Below are positions 22,037-34,000 of a stretch of DNA of 64,000 bases, piece after piece. A program made the translations under genes and the position numbers. Each line of letters starts with the position of its first letter. The first letter of the stretch is position 1. The notes under the pieces were generated by a model. The model did not search any database. It was not told where the DNA came from and worked only from the letters and a program-made list of their open reading frames with translations. Origin of the DNA: Mantis religiosa (taxonomy: Eukaryota; Arthropoda; Insecta; Mantodea; Mantidae); the NCBI GenBank assembly GCA_030765055.1, contig CM060958.1:3159063-3223062 (forward strand). The letters run 5' to 3'.

Positions 22037-22351
22037 GGGTGACATGTACGCAGTGCATTTTTCTTGTAAAAAGGTTTACTGGATCATATTGTACAACAAA
22101 AACTTGAGCTTGAAGATGTTAAACCTTACGTTTCCTATCTGATTTGTTACTTTTGATGACAGGTAAACATGCGTTGTGCATATTGACAACATCACTCTAC
22201 AGTCTGATTTTTAAAATAAGCTCATCAAGCAAGGGTCGCGAAGGGTAAGTATGGAAGGCCGTTGCTATGGTAACGTAAACAAACGTTGCCAGATTGGATA
22301 CACTGGTGAATCACATACTCCGCAGCTCAGTTATCGCTAGAGTTTGCCTAG

Positions 22352-24094
22352 TTGCGCTATGTATTGTTAGTTTACTTTGTTAAAACGCAATTAAAATACG
22401 TTTTTATGGAAGCAAGACGTAGTGGCGGTAGCATTAGAGGTGGACCGAGGAATCACGACCCAAGACAAAGATCAGCTTACGGTCGGGTTGTTACATTACA
22501 TAGTCAAGCTAGAGAATTTGTCTGTTCTCTTAGAGAATTCTTCCAACTGGAAGCAGGACGTAATGACGGAAGGATTAGAGGTGGACCGAGGAATCATGAC
22601 CCAAGACAAAGATCAGCTTACGGTCGGGTTGTTACATTACATATTCAAGCTAGAGAATTTGTCTGTTCTCTTAGAGAATTCTTCCAACAGGAAGCAAGAC
22701 GTAATGACGGAAGGATTAGAGGTGGACCGAGGAATCATGACCCAAGACAAAGATCAGCTTACGGTCGGGTTGTTACATTACATAGTCAAGCTAGAGAATT
22801 TGTCTGTTCTCTTAGAGAATTCTTCCAACAGGAAGCAAGACGTAATGACGGAAGGATTAGAGGTGGACCGAGGAATCATGACCCAAGACAAAAAACAGTT
22901 TACGGTCGGGTTGTTACATTACATAGTCAAGCTAGAGAATTTGTCTGTTCTCTTAGAGAATTCTTCCAACAGGAAGCAAGACGTAATGACGGAAGGATTA
23001 GAAGTGGACCGAGGAATCATGACCCAAGACAAAAATCAGTTTACGGTCGGCTTGTTACATTACATAGTCAAGCTAGAGAATTTGTTCTCTTAGAGAATTC
23101 TTCCAACAGGAAGCAAGACGTAATGAAGGAAGGATTAGAAGTGGACCGAGGAATCATGACCCAAGACAAAAATCAGTTTACGGTCGGGTTGTTACATTAC
23201 ATAGCCAAGCTAGAGAATTTGTCTGTTCTCTTAGAGAATTCTTCCAACAGGAAGCAAGACGTAATGACGGAAGGATTAGAGGTGGATCGAGGAATCATGA
23301 CCCAAGACAAAGATCAGCTTACGGTCGGGTTGTTACATTGCATAGTCAAGCTAGAGAATTTGTCTGTTCTCTTAGAGAATTCTTCCAACAGGAAGCAAGA
23401 CGTAATGACGGAAGGATTAGAGGTGGATCGAGGAATCATGACCCAAGACAAAGATCAGCTTACAGTCGGGTTGTTACATTACATAGTCAAGCTAGAGAAT
23501 TTGTCTGTTCTCTTAGAGAATTCTTCCAACAGGAAACAAGACGTAATGACGGAAGGATTACAGGTGGACCGAGGAATCATGACCCAAGACAAAGATCAGC
23601 TTACGGTCGGGTTGTTACATTACATAGTCAAGCTAGAGAATTTGTCTGTTCTCTTAGAGAATTCTTCCAACAGGAAGCAAGACGTAATGACGGAAGGATT
23701 AGAGGTGGACCGAGGAATCATGACCCAAGACAAAGATCAGCTTACGGTCGGGTTGTTACATTACATAGTCAAGCGAGAGAATTTGTCTGTTCTCTTAGAG
23801 AATTCTTCCAACAGGAAGCAAGACGTAATGACGGAAGGATTAGAGGTGGACCGAGGAATCATGACCCAAGACAAAGATCAGCTTACGGTCGGGTTGTTAC
23901 ATTGCATAGTCAAACTAGAGAATTTGTCTGATCTCTTAGAGAATTCTTCCAACAGGAAGACGAGAGTTTGCTCCTTATCAATGAAGAGCTTATTCCTTTT
24001 ATCCGAAAGCGACAGTCCCGTGTCAGTAGATATGCTTGCACGTAAAAGAATTCCTGTGGGTCAAAATTCCGGCATATCGGTGGCGTTGATGTGA
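22352..24094 (+). CDS. In-frame 47-residue repeat ORF derived from a transposase N-terminus
   Basis: A 580-codon frame; a likelier start is the ATG at 22406 (MEARRSGGSIRGG). It is built on eleven DNA units starting at 22409, each 141 bp except the fifth (137 bp), so each 141-bp copy adds 47 residues and keeps frame. The unit protein is basic (RGGPRNHDPRQRSAYGR) and then VVTLHSQAREFVCSLREFF, which resembles the first helix of IS630-type transposases found in insect genomes (HSQARE...); this is recollection, not a search. In the fifth unit a 4-bp loss near 23085 switches the ORF to an alternative frame (DQLTVGLLHYIVKLENLSVLLE). The original frame stays open in 23338-23931 and continues into LINEELIPFIRKRQSRVSR, which looks like the following helix-turn-helix. 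No catalytic domain. Expression is unknown. Confidence 0.55.
   Translation: MRYVLLVYFVKTQLKYVFMEARRSGGSIRGGPRNHDPRQRSAYGRVVTLHSQAREFVCSLREFFQLEAGRNDGRIRGGPRNHDPRQRSAYGRVVTLHIQAREFVCSLREFFQQEARRNDGRIRGGPRNHDPRQRSAYGRVVTLHSQAREFVCSLREFFQQEARRNDGRIRGGPRNHDPRQKTVYGRVVTLHSQAREFVCSLREFFQQEARRNDGRIRSGPRNHDPRQKSVYGRLVTLHSQAREFVLLENSSNRKQDVMKEGLEVDRGIMTQDKNQFTVGLLHYIAKLENLSVLLENSSNRKQDVMTEGLEVDRGIMTQDKDQLTVGLLHCIVKLENLSVLLENSSNRKQDVMTEGLEVDRGIMTQDKDQLTVGLLHYIVKLENLSVLLENSSNRKQDVMTEGLQVDRGIMTQDKDQLTVGLLHYIVKLENLSVLLENSSNRKQDVMTEGLEVDRGIMTQDKDQLTVGLLHYIVKRENLSVLLENSSNRKQDVMTEGLEVDRGIMTQDKDQLTVGLLHCIVKLENLSDLLENSSNRKTRVCSLSMKSLFLLSESDSPVSVDMLARKRIPVGQNSGISVALM
22409..23955 (+). repeat. Coding minisatellite, 11 x 141 bp
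   Basis: Unit starts (GAAGCAAGACGT-like): 22409, 22550, 22691, 22832, 22973, 23110, 23251, 23392, 23533, 23674, 23815. Ten units are 141 bp and one is 137 bp. Units differ by a few substitutions each, implying recent or homogenised amplification. Two of the forward frames are free of stops through the unit. Confidence 0.92.
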
Positions 24095-24673
24095 ACATGT
24101 TAATTAACAAAGTCGTTAATAATAGTATATTGCGACATTAATATACACGGAACGAGGAAAGGTTTGAAAAATCGAGCCGCTTGCACCGAGTTTGTTCAAT
24201 TCTCGAGATTCCGTTAGATGCTTACCACATTTATGTTGCACATTATTTTTTGCACCATGTGCAATCTGAATTTTAGTAGTTAAGATGGTATCTGAAATAT
24301 TAATAAATATAATTGAAGACAAATGTTAGATTTTAGAACGGGCATCGCGTATATGTGTTTCTATGTAGAAATACTGCACTGTGCGGGAATGTAGACTTAC
24401 GATGCATGACAACAGTAATGGTAAGTATGGAATATTAGTTACATAGTACAAACAATTATTTAAAAGAAGTCACGCATGTGAAGATGCTACAACTCAGTGA
24501 ATGTGTGAACAACTTATTTCTGTTTTTAAAGTAGGCTAATACAGATTAACTGTGCCTATTTTTGTTGAGGTGAGAGTGTTGAGAGGATAAAGAAAGCGGA
24601 TCTGCTTGGCAACATTGCACTACCCATGTGGAGAAACAGATGACCTTTACGATCTTCTTTTAAAAATCAGACT

Positions 24674-26121
24674 TAGTTCTGAGTTTTGCCACTCTACTCT
24701 CGGAAAATAACAGTATTGTGCTATAATCAAGCACACTGCATCTTAGCGCAGTTTAGCACAACCGTTTGCTCATGTATAGCCTGCACTTTCTAAACCTATT
24801 AATTTTAAGGAATGGAAATAGTGCAATAGGTGACTTTAAGGCTGTTTTAGGTTAATGAACGGAAGATGGCAGCACTAAACACAGTGTATTAAAGAATCTA
24901 TTTTGCATCAAGGATAACAGAATCAAAGTCTTATATGAGGAGTAATTTAAATTTTAAATTTCATTGGAGTTTGTTAAAGTTTACCATAACATGTTGCGGC
25001 TGAAAAAAGCCCTGCACGTATGTAAGCAGAACACAACTCACATTTAAGTGGAGGCAGGATCTTATACAGAAAAGTAGAGTTGCTTCGTGCTGCATCCAAA
25101 GTTAGGTTATTGTTGCCTTTATCTATGAAAAACTTAAAAATACAATATCTGAAACCTTTATTACAGTATCTATGAAACATTGTTTGTTTGAATTGAGAAA
25201 GAGAAAGAAGAACAACACAAAGATACAAAGAAGCTGTAATATGACTTACCTGATCAACGTCTCCAAGAAGCTGTACTAAAAGATCAAGTAAACAAAATAC
25301 TTTTTGAAATATGTCGAGGTGCTACCTGGAGCGTTGAGGTCCTACAGCTTCCCCTCTATCTTACCACATGTTAAGCTTTTTTCCATGACAAATAAAATGT
25401 CTATCTATGAATGTCCTCAGAGGTCCTCTTCATTCTCAATGACCTTTACATGGGCGGAGGGCCAGAGGGCCCAGGCCCCATCGATATCATGCAACTTATA
25501 AGCGTTTTTTAATTTGAAGAAAATAATTATTTTGTTCAATTGTAATAATGATTACAAATAATAATTTATTATAGCACAGTTGTTAATAGTTTCGAAACTT
25601 GTAATCAAGCAGAACTGGCTGTCCTCTCTGTGCATTGTTAAGTCACTTGTCTACCTAACTGCGGCCCGTTACATCAACTTTATAGTTTATTCCAAACGAT
25701 TAAGATCACAACAACAGTCATACGAATGCTAGTGTTGTGTTAAAAAGAATATAGTGGATTATTTACTGAAACGTTTCTTTCATTCATTAAAGATAAAAGA
25801 AAAACTTGAAATTAAACGATTAGATGCACATCAAGCGAAGAAGGCAAAGAACAGGGAACTTTCTGTAACAGTTTAGTAAGAAACAAAGAATTAAGTTACG
25901 GAACAGCTTAATTCCTTGGCCGTTTGTTCCATTCACAAAGAGGAAATTGGTGAAATCTCTAACTTCAACAACAGTATAATTGAAATATTTGTCGCCCAGA
26001 AGAATAGACGTGTTCAGCTGTAGTGAGTTCTATATATTAGTATTAGTTTCGAATGTATAGCGTTTGAACACATTTCTGCAACCCTCACGTTACTTTCATT
26101 ACATCTTCAGATCTGGCCCAC
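24674..26121. other. Spacer
   Basis: AT-rich, no gene recognised. A half-unit of the 110-bp dispersed repeat (minus orientation, GTCCTCAGAGGTCCTCTTCA) lies near 25405-25450. Confidence 0.4.
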
Positions 26122-26122
26122 A

Positions 26123-27094
26123 ATGAGTAGAGCTGGGATTTTTATGTAGTATCAATTTGAAAATATGTTCATAAATATGTACTGAGAATTGGGGAAATAT
26201 GTAGAAAAGTATGTAAAATTCTTAAAATATGTGATATTAAATATTTAATGTAAATTTCTAAGATTATGCTCAAGAGAAATTCCGTGAACAATTATTATTT
26301 AATGAAAATATAACCTAGAAATAGGGGCGGCTTGTCCTTACGGGCTGCAGCACGCTCTTTTCTGTTTTATAAACCACATTGCAGAAATTTTGAAAGATTA
26401 TGTAAATAACAATGCATTACTGTAAGTATAAGAAATCGAGTACAACCAATAATGAACTCTTAATGCATGGAAAACATCTGCGTAACTAACGGAACGCATC
26501 CGTGACGTCAACATGCTGAGCGCCAGAAAACACGGTAATCAGTATTGCGTATGTGTGCAACCGTCTCCTCTTGTCCTAAGTTCCATAGATTTACACACAA
26601 ATGCATGCTGCATCTGAGTGTTGCGCGGTAATCATTCGCTGCTCTGTGAAGCAGGGCCACCAACACTCCTACTTATAGCTGTAGAACTTGAAAACCATTT
26701 AAAATTCTATCATTGCTTTATATTTTAGTTCTAGAAACTAATTCTATCCTATTACGTAAACAGATCCAATACCTAATGCTTATTAAATCGCAGGGCAGAT
26801 TGTTTGTGCTGTACCCATTATGTTGGTAACATCCTCCATTCCCGCGACCATAACAAGTGAATGTGGTTCGCTTGCTCTCATTGTATCCAAGTATTCCTTT
26901 ATGTAACGTTATAGCAAAACGCGAAAGGAAGTAAACATTCTGTTTATACCATGAAGAAACATTCATTTTTTTCGAAACTAGATGAGTTGCATAGACTTTT
27001 ACCCGCAGCACGCTGCTATTTTTCATGTAAAATCACAAGAATATGTAATATACTTAAAATATGTATTTACTTAGAAATCCCAGCTCTACTCATC
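26123..27094. mobile_element. Inverted-repeat element, possibly hAT-like non-autonomous
   Basis: ATGAGTAGAGCTGGGATTT at the left is matched by its reverse complement AAATCCCAGCTCTACTCAT at the right end, about 970 bp apart. Just inside both ends the motif AAATATGT recurs several times (26160-26240 and 27035-27065), as subterminal transposase-binding repeats do in hAT elements. No target duplication is apparent and no transposase ORF lies inside, so the superfamily is uncertain. Confidence 0.55.
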
Positions 27095-27524
27095 AGACAC
27101 CACTGGACTTCTTTAAAGCCGATAAACTGTAAGAGACGAAATATTACTACCCCACAAATGCATATCTTGTTAAAACACTATTTATGTCAAACCATTTAAA
27201 AAGCAAACATTATTTGTTTAAATTTTTCAATACTTATACTTGTCTCAAGTCCTTATTAATTTGTGCATACAAACACATGACAAAATATTTGACTATCATT
27301 TAAAGTCACTGTATTCCCTTGTAAGTACAATAAGATAATGTTTATTTTGCAGTAGATATAGCAATACGAGTAGAGAAAGTCACGTGAGCGTAGAATATTT
27401 TTTGGATTCGAAATCCGAGATGATACACCTTAAAGATATCCATTATAGTTCATTTTCGTAGAAGAACGAAGCCCATGTGTACATGTGTACGGCCGTGTGA
27501 ACTGCTACAGGATTAAATTCCAGG

Positions 27525-27568
<44 letters not shown>

Positions 27569-28339
27569 GCGCTCTCTTGTGGATTCTGTAGAGCAACAGG
27601 TGGTCGGTGCGCAAGAGATTGTTTTAACGAACTGCGCACGTCGTCACCAAGAAAACGGGAAAATCAATTAATGTAGTGAATAGCGGAAGCTCATTTACAC
27701 GTTATGATACATTCATATGATTCTTCCTCAGATATATTTATAATATATTCGTTGCACTGAAGTGATAGTCAAATGTTCCGCTCTCTCCACGGCAACTAGA
27801 AACAAACGCATGACGCTTCAGCATTTGGCAAAGGCTCTATAACAACGAATGTCTAACAAACCTTTATAAACTGTGTAGACCAGCATTTGTCTATCTCTTA
27901 TGGTTTAAAACAATTATATTTAGGTCTGACATTAATTCATGTAATACCAGATCGATGTACCCTAAGTGCTAGGAATAAGACTACAGAACCAGTTATCATT
28001 CAAGACAAACACAACTGCATGATTCGCTTGATTCCTTCCAAGAATATCTTCATTGTAATACTATTATACAGTTCTGTTGAATGTCATTAGCTGCTTGTAT
28101 ATAATAACATAGTTATGTCGACGTCTATCGTTTAAAGGTTTAAATTATAGACATTTTATTCGAAGAGAATGAGTTGTGTAGAATGCTAAACGTCTATTGT
28201 TCTAACGAGCAATTTCTGAGGATAAATAATACGAAAACTTTTCCGAGTAATTCGGAGTGGTGCGAGTTGTTAAACATTTGTTTGACAAGTAAAAATAAAA
28301 GCTACCAACACTGAAGCAACAAATACTACATAAAATATA
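27095..28339. other. Spacer with 110-bp-repeat fragment and (TA)n
   Basis: 27119-27172 matches the second half of the 110-bp dispersed repeat (GATAAACTGTAAGAGA). A (TA)n tract lies at about 27527-27566. No gene recognised. Confidence 0.45.
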
Positions 28340-29566
28340 ATTATTGGCAACAAAACTTCACTAATATTTAAGGAAACAGACGAAAATTTCAAGGAATTGT
28401 GCTGAAACCCGTTTCGTAAACATTTGTTGATGGACTGACGATGCAAGCAATTTGTTTGTGAAATCGATCTCAATTAGAAAGAAGAATTAACATCATTTTC
28501 TTAAGATAAGTGAAGTTTTTGTTACAAATTGTTATATTTGTTTCCATCCTGAGTTACTTCCACTTTGCTTGTCAACGTTACGATCGCTAGAGGTCGCCAT
28601 AGTTTAGTCAGTATTACCAAACTGAAAATGAAACAAACTTACTAAAAGAATTCATCGTCCGTATTTCAAAATTCACTACGCGATTTCTGTTTTTTAAAAT
28701 AACTATTTTTTCGCAAACCATCAAAAAATATCTGCCACATCTGTTTTAATACTATGTTTATTTTCAGGAACCAAGTTATATCAAATTATTTATTTTTTAA
28801 AATGTTTATTAACCCGGATGATAAGTGAATTTTTTTAAAAATTATAACGATATTTTATTTTTAAGGGTAGAAATATTATTTTCATTTTTATATTTAACTT
28901 TTTCAATCTTTTTGTGTATAAAATATGCATTAAAACAATTAAAACAATTAAAACAAATAAAGCAGCGTCAATGTGTTTATATTCTCTATTAAAATCTTCT
29001 TTATCTAGAGGTCTATTAATTAACCTGTAAATTAAACTACTGAAAACCGAGAATTTATGTGAAAGGGGGTTAAAACTTTTATTTTTTCATGTAATTTTCA
29101 GTTCTTCAAAATAAATGTAAAAATCGGCTACATTTCTCTAAAAACATACTATTTCCGATTAAAGAAATTCTGGCATTTATCAATTTCGTTGTTTGGAAGA
29201 ACCAAACGTAATTTATAAACCAGAACGAAAGAATATTTTCGAAATGTTTTGTATAAACAGATTGATCATGTAGGCATAAAATAAATCCAGAAGTTGAATT
29301 ATTAAAACATTTAAGTGGACCAATAGATTTAATGGTTTGGGAAAATATTTATTTTAAAAATTAGAAATCGCGTAATGGATTTTGAAATAAGTTTGTTTCA
29401 TTTTCAGAGTTTGGTAATACTGACTAGACTTTGACGACCGTAACGCTGGCAACAACAAAAGTGGAAGTAAACAAACGTTTACGAAACTGGTTTTAACGCA
29501 ATTTCTTGAAGTTGTCATCAGTTTCCTTAAAGACAAGTGTAATTTTGTTACAAATAACACCTTTTG
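28340..29566. mobile_element. Foldback-like element with long inverted arms
   Basis: 28558-28705 (TTCCACTTTGCTTGTCAACG..., ...ACTACGCGATTTCT) is inverted at 29360-29475 (AGAAATCGCGTAATG..., ...AACAAAAGTGGAAG). 28340-28430 is inverted at 29470-29566 (shared blocks CGTTTACGAAACTGG and GTTTCCTTAAA). The left arm has about 125 extra bases containing a direct-orientation copy of the terminal sequence (CTTAAGATAAGTGAAG). The spacer is AT-rich with no ORF. No target duplication identified. Confidence 0.6.
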
Positions 29567-30240
29567 AAGGATAGTAAAGTTAAAACGTCGTCATGTTTAC
29601 GTGCTGCACCATTCTAGGAACATCTTGAGCTTGTGGCGTATCAAACTCTTTGACTAATACTGTCATTTGTTTGTTATTCTTCCCCGACTTTGTGATTACC
29701 TATTCTATGTTAGTTACCTAGCCAACACCTGTGTACTATTACTCTATGTATATTTAACAAACATTGACAAGAGCTGCAGGTAAACTGCTTTTTTAATATA
29801 AATTCATAAAGAAGACTTCAAAACACACAAACGTTTTATTAGCCATCTTAAACAAAAGTGTTTGAAGAAAATTTATTACAACTAGTTTTATGAAAATAAA
29901 AGATAATATAGATATTTGTGGGAGGGTGATGAGGGTATACAAAGAGACACAGAGTAGTTTAGTAGACTTTATTTAATGAGAAATAAAAATACAAAGGTGC
30001 AGCTCTACTTCATCCTCAGATTGTGTTGAGGTCACTTTGACTTGTCGACTGGAATGTGTTGCTGTAATACTGAAACAAAACACAAACACTCATTAGTACA
30101 TTCCTTGGAGAGTGAACACCGACAACGCTAAGTACAGGACAGCACGGCATCTCGGCGCGACGTGACCGTAATAACCAGGGCTAGGAAGTTCGTGCCACCC
30201 GCCGTTCCCTATACAATTTGCGACCGACCTTCTCCTGGCA
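29567..30240. other. Spacer
   Basis: AT-rich sequence without a recognisable gene. Confidence 0.4.
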
Positions 30241-30599
30241 TCCAAACAAGTCATAGGTAAGAGATGCACAGCGGAGAGGCACTGAAACCGGTTGCCGAGA
30301 GAAAAAAAGTTATGAGACATTTGCAAGTGCACATTAAGTTCAACATACAGATATGCTCAATTTCTTCTCGGGCAGCAAGCCAGGTGAAAGGACAATTAGA
30401 AACAGGCGTTTCGGCAGTGTGCATCTCTCCCATCATCAGGATATTTATTAAATGTTATAACCACAAATGTATCACTGGATATAACACAACTATAAACAAA
30501 GACAAAACACTATCAAAATTCGCATTATTGAACAAAATACTGTTTTCAGTAAATTAATGGACAGGTCAGGAGATGGCGTGAGTAAAGGAAATTAATTAG
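30241..30599 (-). other. Possible Penelope-like element tail
   Basis: On the minus strand the sequence around 30390-30440 reads CCTGATGATGGGAGAGATGC followed by CACTGCCGAAACG. This 'gatgatgg...gccgaaacg' string is often found near Penelope-like elements (recollection). It lies on the same strand as the GIY-YIG fragment and downstream of it. Confidence 0.35.
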
Positions 30600-31020
30600 G
30601 TCAAAGAAACGTAACTACTTAACTAGATCAAGCCGTATAGATCTGTGCTTCTTAAATCGACGGATTTCCATTTTAAGGCCGGTTTCCAAGAGGAGCTGAA
30701 CTGAAATCTAGTATCACGATTAAGCCTGCTCCTCTCGGAGCAAATGGCCAAAGCCTCGTTAATTCTCTGCTCTCAGTAACTGTTGTGTCGTCTCCCAAAA
30801 GTTGACTCTATGCTCTGCCAGTCCAGACTTCTCAGGTTGTATTAAACGAATGCTCCGTTCATGTTCATTTCTTCTGGTAGCGATTGTCCTTCCGGTTTGT
30901 CCTATATACGACATCCCACATTCGCAGGGAGCGGAGCATTGCTGCTTGGAAAATGATCCGTTTGCCGTCCTGCACAACATACCGAGCGTTGTCGATGTTT
31001 TGTTGACTCATCCTGTATAT
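30600..31020 (-). pseudogene. Penelope-like element GIY-YIG endonuclease fragment
   Basis: The minus-strand frame 30759-30980 reads CECGMSYIGQTGRTIATR, then NEHERSIRL and KSGLAEHRVN. This matches the GIY-YIG nuclease that ends Penelope-like retroelement proteins: the Y-I-G core in SYIGQT, the conserved Arg, and the EH pair. A cysteine-bearing linker (CSAPCECG) precedes it as in the family. Downstream, with stops, remnants of the usual C-terminal tail can be read to about 30600. The RT domain is absent; upstream the sequence runs directly into the 35-bp satellite. Dead fragment. Confidence 0.75.
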
Positions 31021-31040
31021 CACGTTAGTGAAAAATGAAC

Positions 31041-34000
31041 TTGATCATAATAGTGAAGTGACAATGAAAATTGAACTAGTGAACGTTGTTGAAGTGAAAG
31101 TGAAAATGAACTAGTGTACGTTGTTGAAGTGAAAGTGAAAATGAACTAGACGACATTGGTGGAATGAAAGTGAAAATGAACTAGATGACATTGGTGGAAT
31201 GAAAGTGAAAATGAACTAGTGCACATTGTTGAAGTGAAAGTGAAAATGAACTCGACGATATTGGTGGAATGAAAGTGAAAATGAACTAGTGCACATTGTT
31301 GAAGTGAAAGTGAAAATGAACTCGATGATATTGGTGGAATGAAAGTGAAAATGAACTAGTGCACATTGTTGAAGTGAAAGTGAAAATGAACTAGACGACA
31401 TTGGTGGAATGAAAGTGAAAATGAACTAGATGATATTGGTGGAATGAAAGTGAAAATAAACTAGTGCACGTTGGTGAAGTGAAAGTGAAAATAAACTCGA
31501 CGTTATTGGTGGAATGAAAGTGAAAATGAACTAGTGCACGTTGTTGAAGTGAAAGTGAACTCGACGACATTGGTGGAATGAAAGTGAAAATGAACTAGAC
31601 GACATTGGTGGAAAGAAATGAAAATGAACTAGTGCACGTTGGTGAAGTGAAAGTGAAAATAAACTCGACGACATTGGTGGAATGAAAGTGAAAATGAACT
31701 AGTGCACGTTGGTGAAGTGAAAGTGAAAATGAACTAGACGACATTGGTGGAAAGAAATGAAAATGAACTAGTGCACGTTGGTGAAGTGAAAGTGAAAATG
31801 AACTCGACGACATTGGTGGAATGAAAGTGAAAATGAACTAGTGCACGTTGGTGAAGTGAAAGTGAAAATGAACTAGACGACATTGGTGGAAAGAAATGAA
31901 AATGAACTAGTGCACATTGTTGAAGTGAAAGTGAAAATGAACTCGACGACATTGGTGGAATGAAAGTGAAAATGAACTAGTGCACGTTGGTGAAGTGAAA
32001 GTGAAAATGAACTAGACGACATTGGTGGAAAGAAATGAAAATGAACTAGTGCACGTTGGTGAAGTGAAAGTGAAAATGAACTCGGCGACATTGGTGGAAT
32101 GAAAGTGAAAATGAACTAGTGCACGTTGTTGAAGTGAAAGTGAAAATGAACTCGACGACATTGGTGGAATGAAAGTGAAAATGAACTAGTGCACGTTGTT
32201 GAAGTGAAAGTGAAAATGAACTCGACGACATTGGTGGAATGAAAGTGAAAATGAACTAGACGACATTGGTGGAAAGAAATGAAAATGAACTAGTGCACGT
32301 TGGTGAAGTGAAAGTGAAAATGAACTAGACGACATTGGTGGAATGAAAGTGAAAATGAACTAGTGCACGTTGTTGAAGTGAAAGTGAAAATGAACTCGAC
32401 GACATTGGTGGAATTAAAGTGAAAATGAACTAGTGCACGTTGTTGAAGTGAAAGTGAAAATGAACTCGACGACATTGGTGGAATGAAAGTGAAAATGAAC
32501 TAGTGCACGTTGTTGAAGTGAAAGTGAAAATGAACTCGACGACATTGGTGGAATGAAAGTGAAAATGAACTAGTGCACGTTGTTGAAGTGAAAGTGAAAA
32601 TGAACTCGACGACATTGGTGGAATGAAAGTGAAAATGAACTAGTGCACGTTGTTGAAGTGAAAGTGAAAATGAACTCGACGACATTGGTGGAATGAAAGT
32701 GAAAATGAACTAGTGCACGTTGTTGAAGTGAAAGTGAAAATGAACTCGATGACATTGGTGGAATGAAAGTGAAAATGAACTAGTGCACGTTGTTGAAGTG
32801 AAAGTGAAAATGAACTCGACGACATTGGTGGAATTAAAGTGAAAATGAACTAGTGCACGTTGTTGAAGTGAAAGTGAAAATGAACTCGACGACATTGGTG
32901 GAATGAAAGTGAAAATGAACTAGTGCACGTTGGTGAAGTGAAAGTGAAAATGAACTAGACGACATTGGTGGAAAGAAATGAAAATGAACTAGTGCACGTT
33001 GGTGAAGTGAAAGTGAAAATGAACTCGACGACATTGGTGGAATGAAAGTGAAAATGAACTAGACGACATTGGTGGAAAGAAATGAAAATGAACTAGTGCA
33101 CGTTGGTGAAGTGAAAGTGAAAATAAACTAGTGCACGTTGGTGAAGTGAAAGTGAAAATGAACTAGACGACATTGGTGGAATGAAAGTGAAAATGAACTA
33201 GACGACATTGGTGGAATGAAAGTGAAAATGAACTAGACGACATTGGTGGAATGAAAGTGATAATGAACTAGTGCACGTTGTTGAAGAGAAAGTGAAAATG
33301 AACTCGACGACATTGGTGGAATGAAAGTGAAAATGAACTAGACGACATCGGTGGAAAGAAATGAAAATGAACTAGTGCACGTTGGTGAAGTGAAAGTGAA
33401 AATGAACTAGACGACATTGGTGGAATGAAAGTGAAAATGAACTAGTGCACGTTGTTGAAGAGAAAGTGAAAATGAACTCGACGACATTGGTGGAATGAAA
33501 GTGAAAATGAACTAGTGCACGTTTTTGAAGAGAAAGTGAAAATGAACTCGACGACATTGGTGGAATGAAAGTGAAAATGAACTAGTGCACGTTGTTGAAG
33601 TGAAAGTGAAAATGAACTCGACGACATTGGTGGAATGAAAGTGAAAATAAACTAGTGCACGTTGGTGAAGTGAAAGGGAAAATAAACTCGATGACATTTG
33701 TGGAATGAAACCGAAAATAAACTAGTGCACGTTGTTGAAGTGAAAGTGAAAATGAACTCGACGACATTGGTGGAATGAAAGTGAAAATGAACTAGTGCAC
33801 ATTGTTGAAGTGAAAGTGAAAATGAACTCGACGACATTGGTGGAATGAAAGTGAAAATGAACTAGTGCACATTGGTGAAGTGAAAGTGAAAATGAACTCG
33901 ACGATATTGGTGGAATGAAAGCGAAAATAAACTAGTGCACATTGTTGAAGTGAAAGTGAAAATGAACTCGACGACATTGGTGGAATGAAAGCGAAAATAA

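Larger units (their letters stand above)
22200..24673 (+). mobile_element. TIR DNA transposon with amplified ORF
   Basis: A 2474-bp element with inverted ends: left CAGTCTGATTTTTAAAA from 22200, right TTTTAAAAATCAGACT ending at 24673. It is flanked by TA at 22198-22199 and 24674-24675. The right tip lacks the final G present in the MITE at 3666. The interior has the repeat ORF (22352-24094) and about 450 bp of non-coding sequence. No DDE catalytic segment is seen inside, so the copy is non-autonomous. Terminal CAGT and TA duplication fit Tc1/mariner/IS630. Confidence 0.8.

Noticed and set aside
22422..23093. Second long frame through the 141-bp repeats as a separate gene
   Set aside because: Any stop-free unit with length divisible by three opens the frame. 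It lacks the transposase-like residues and is treated as an overlapping frame.
31216..33977. Series of 61-72-codon minus-strand frames rich in Ser, Phe and His
   Set aside because: They repeat every 70 bp with the satellite, and 70 is not a multiple of 3, so each is a chance frame ending at a recurrent stop.
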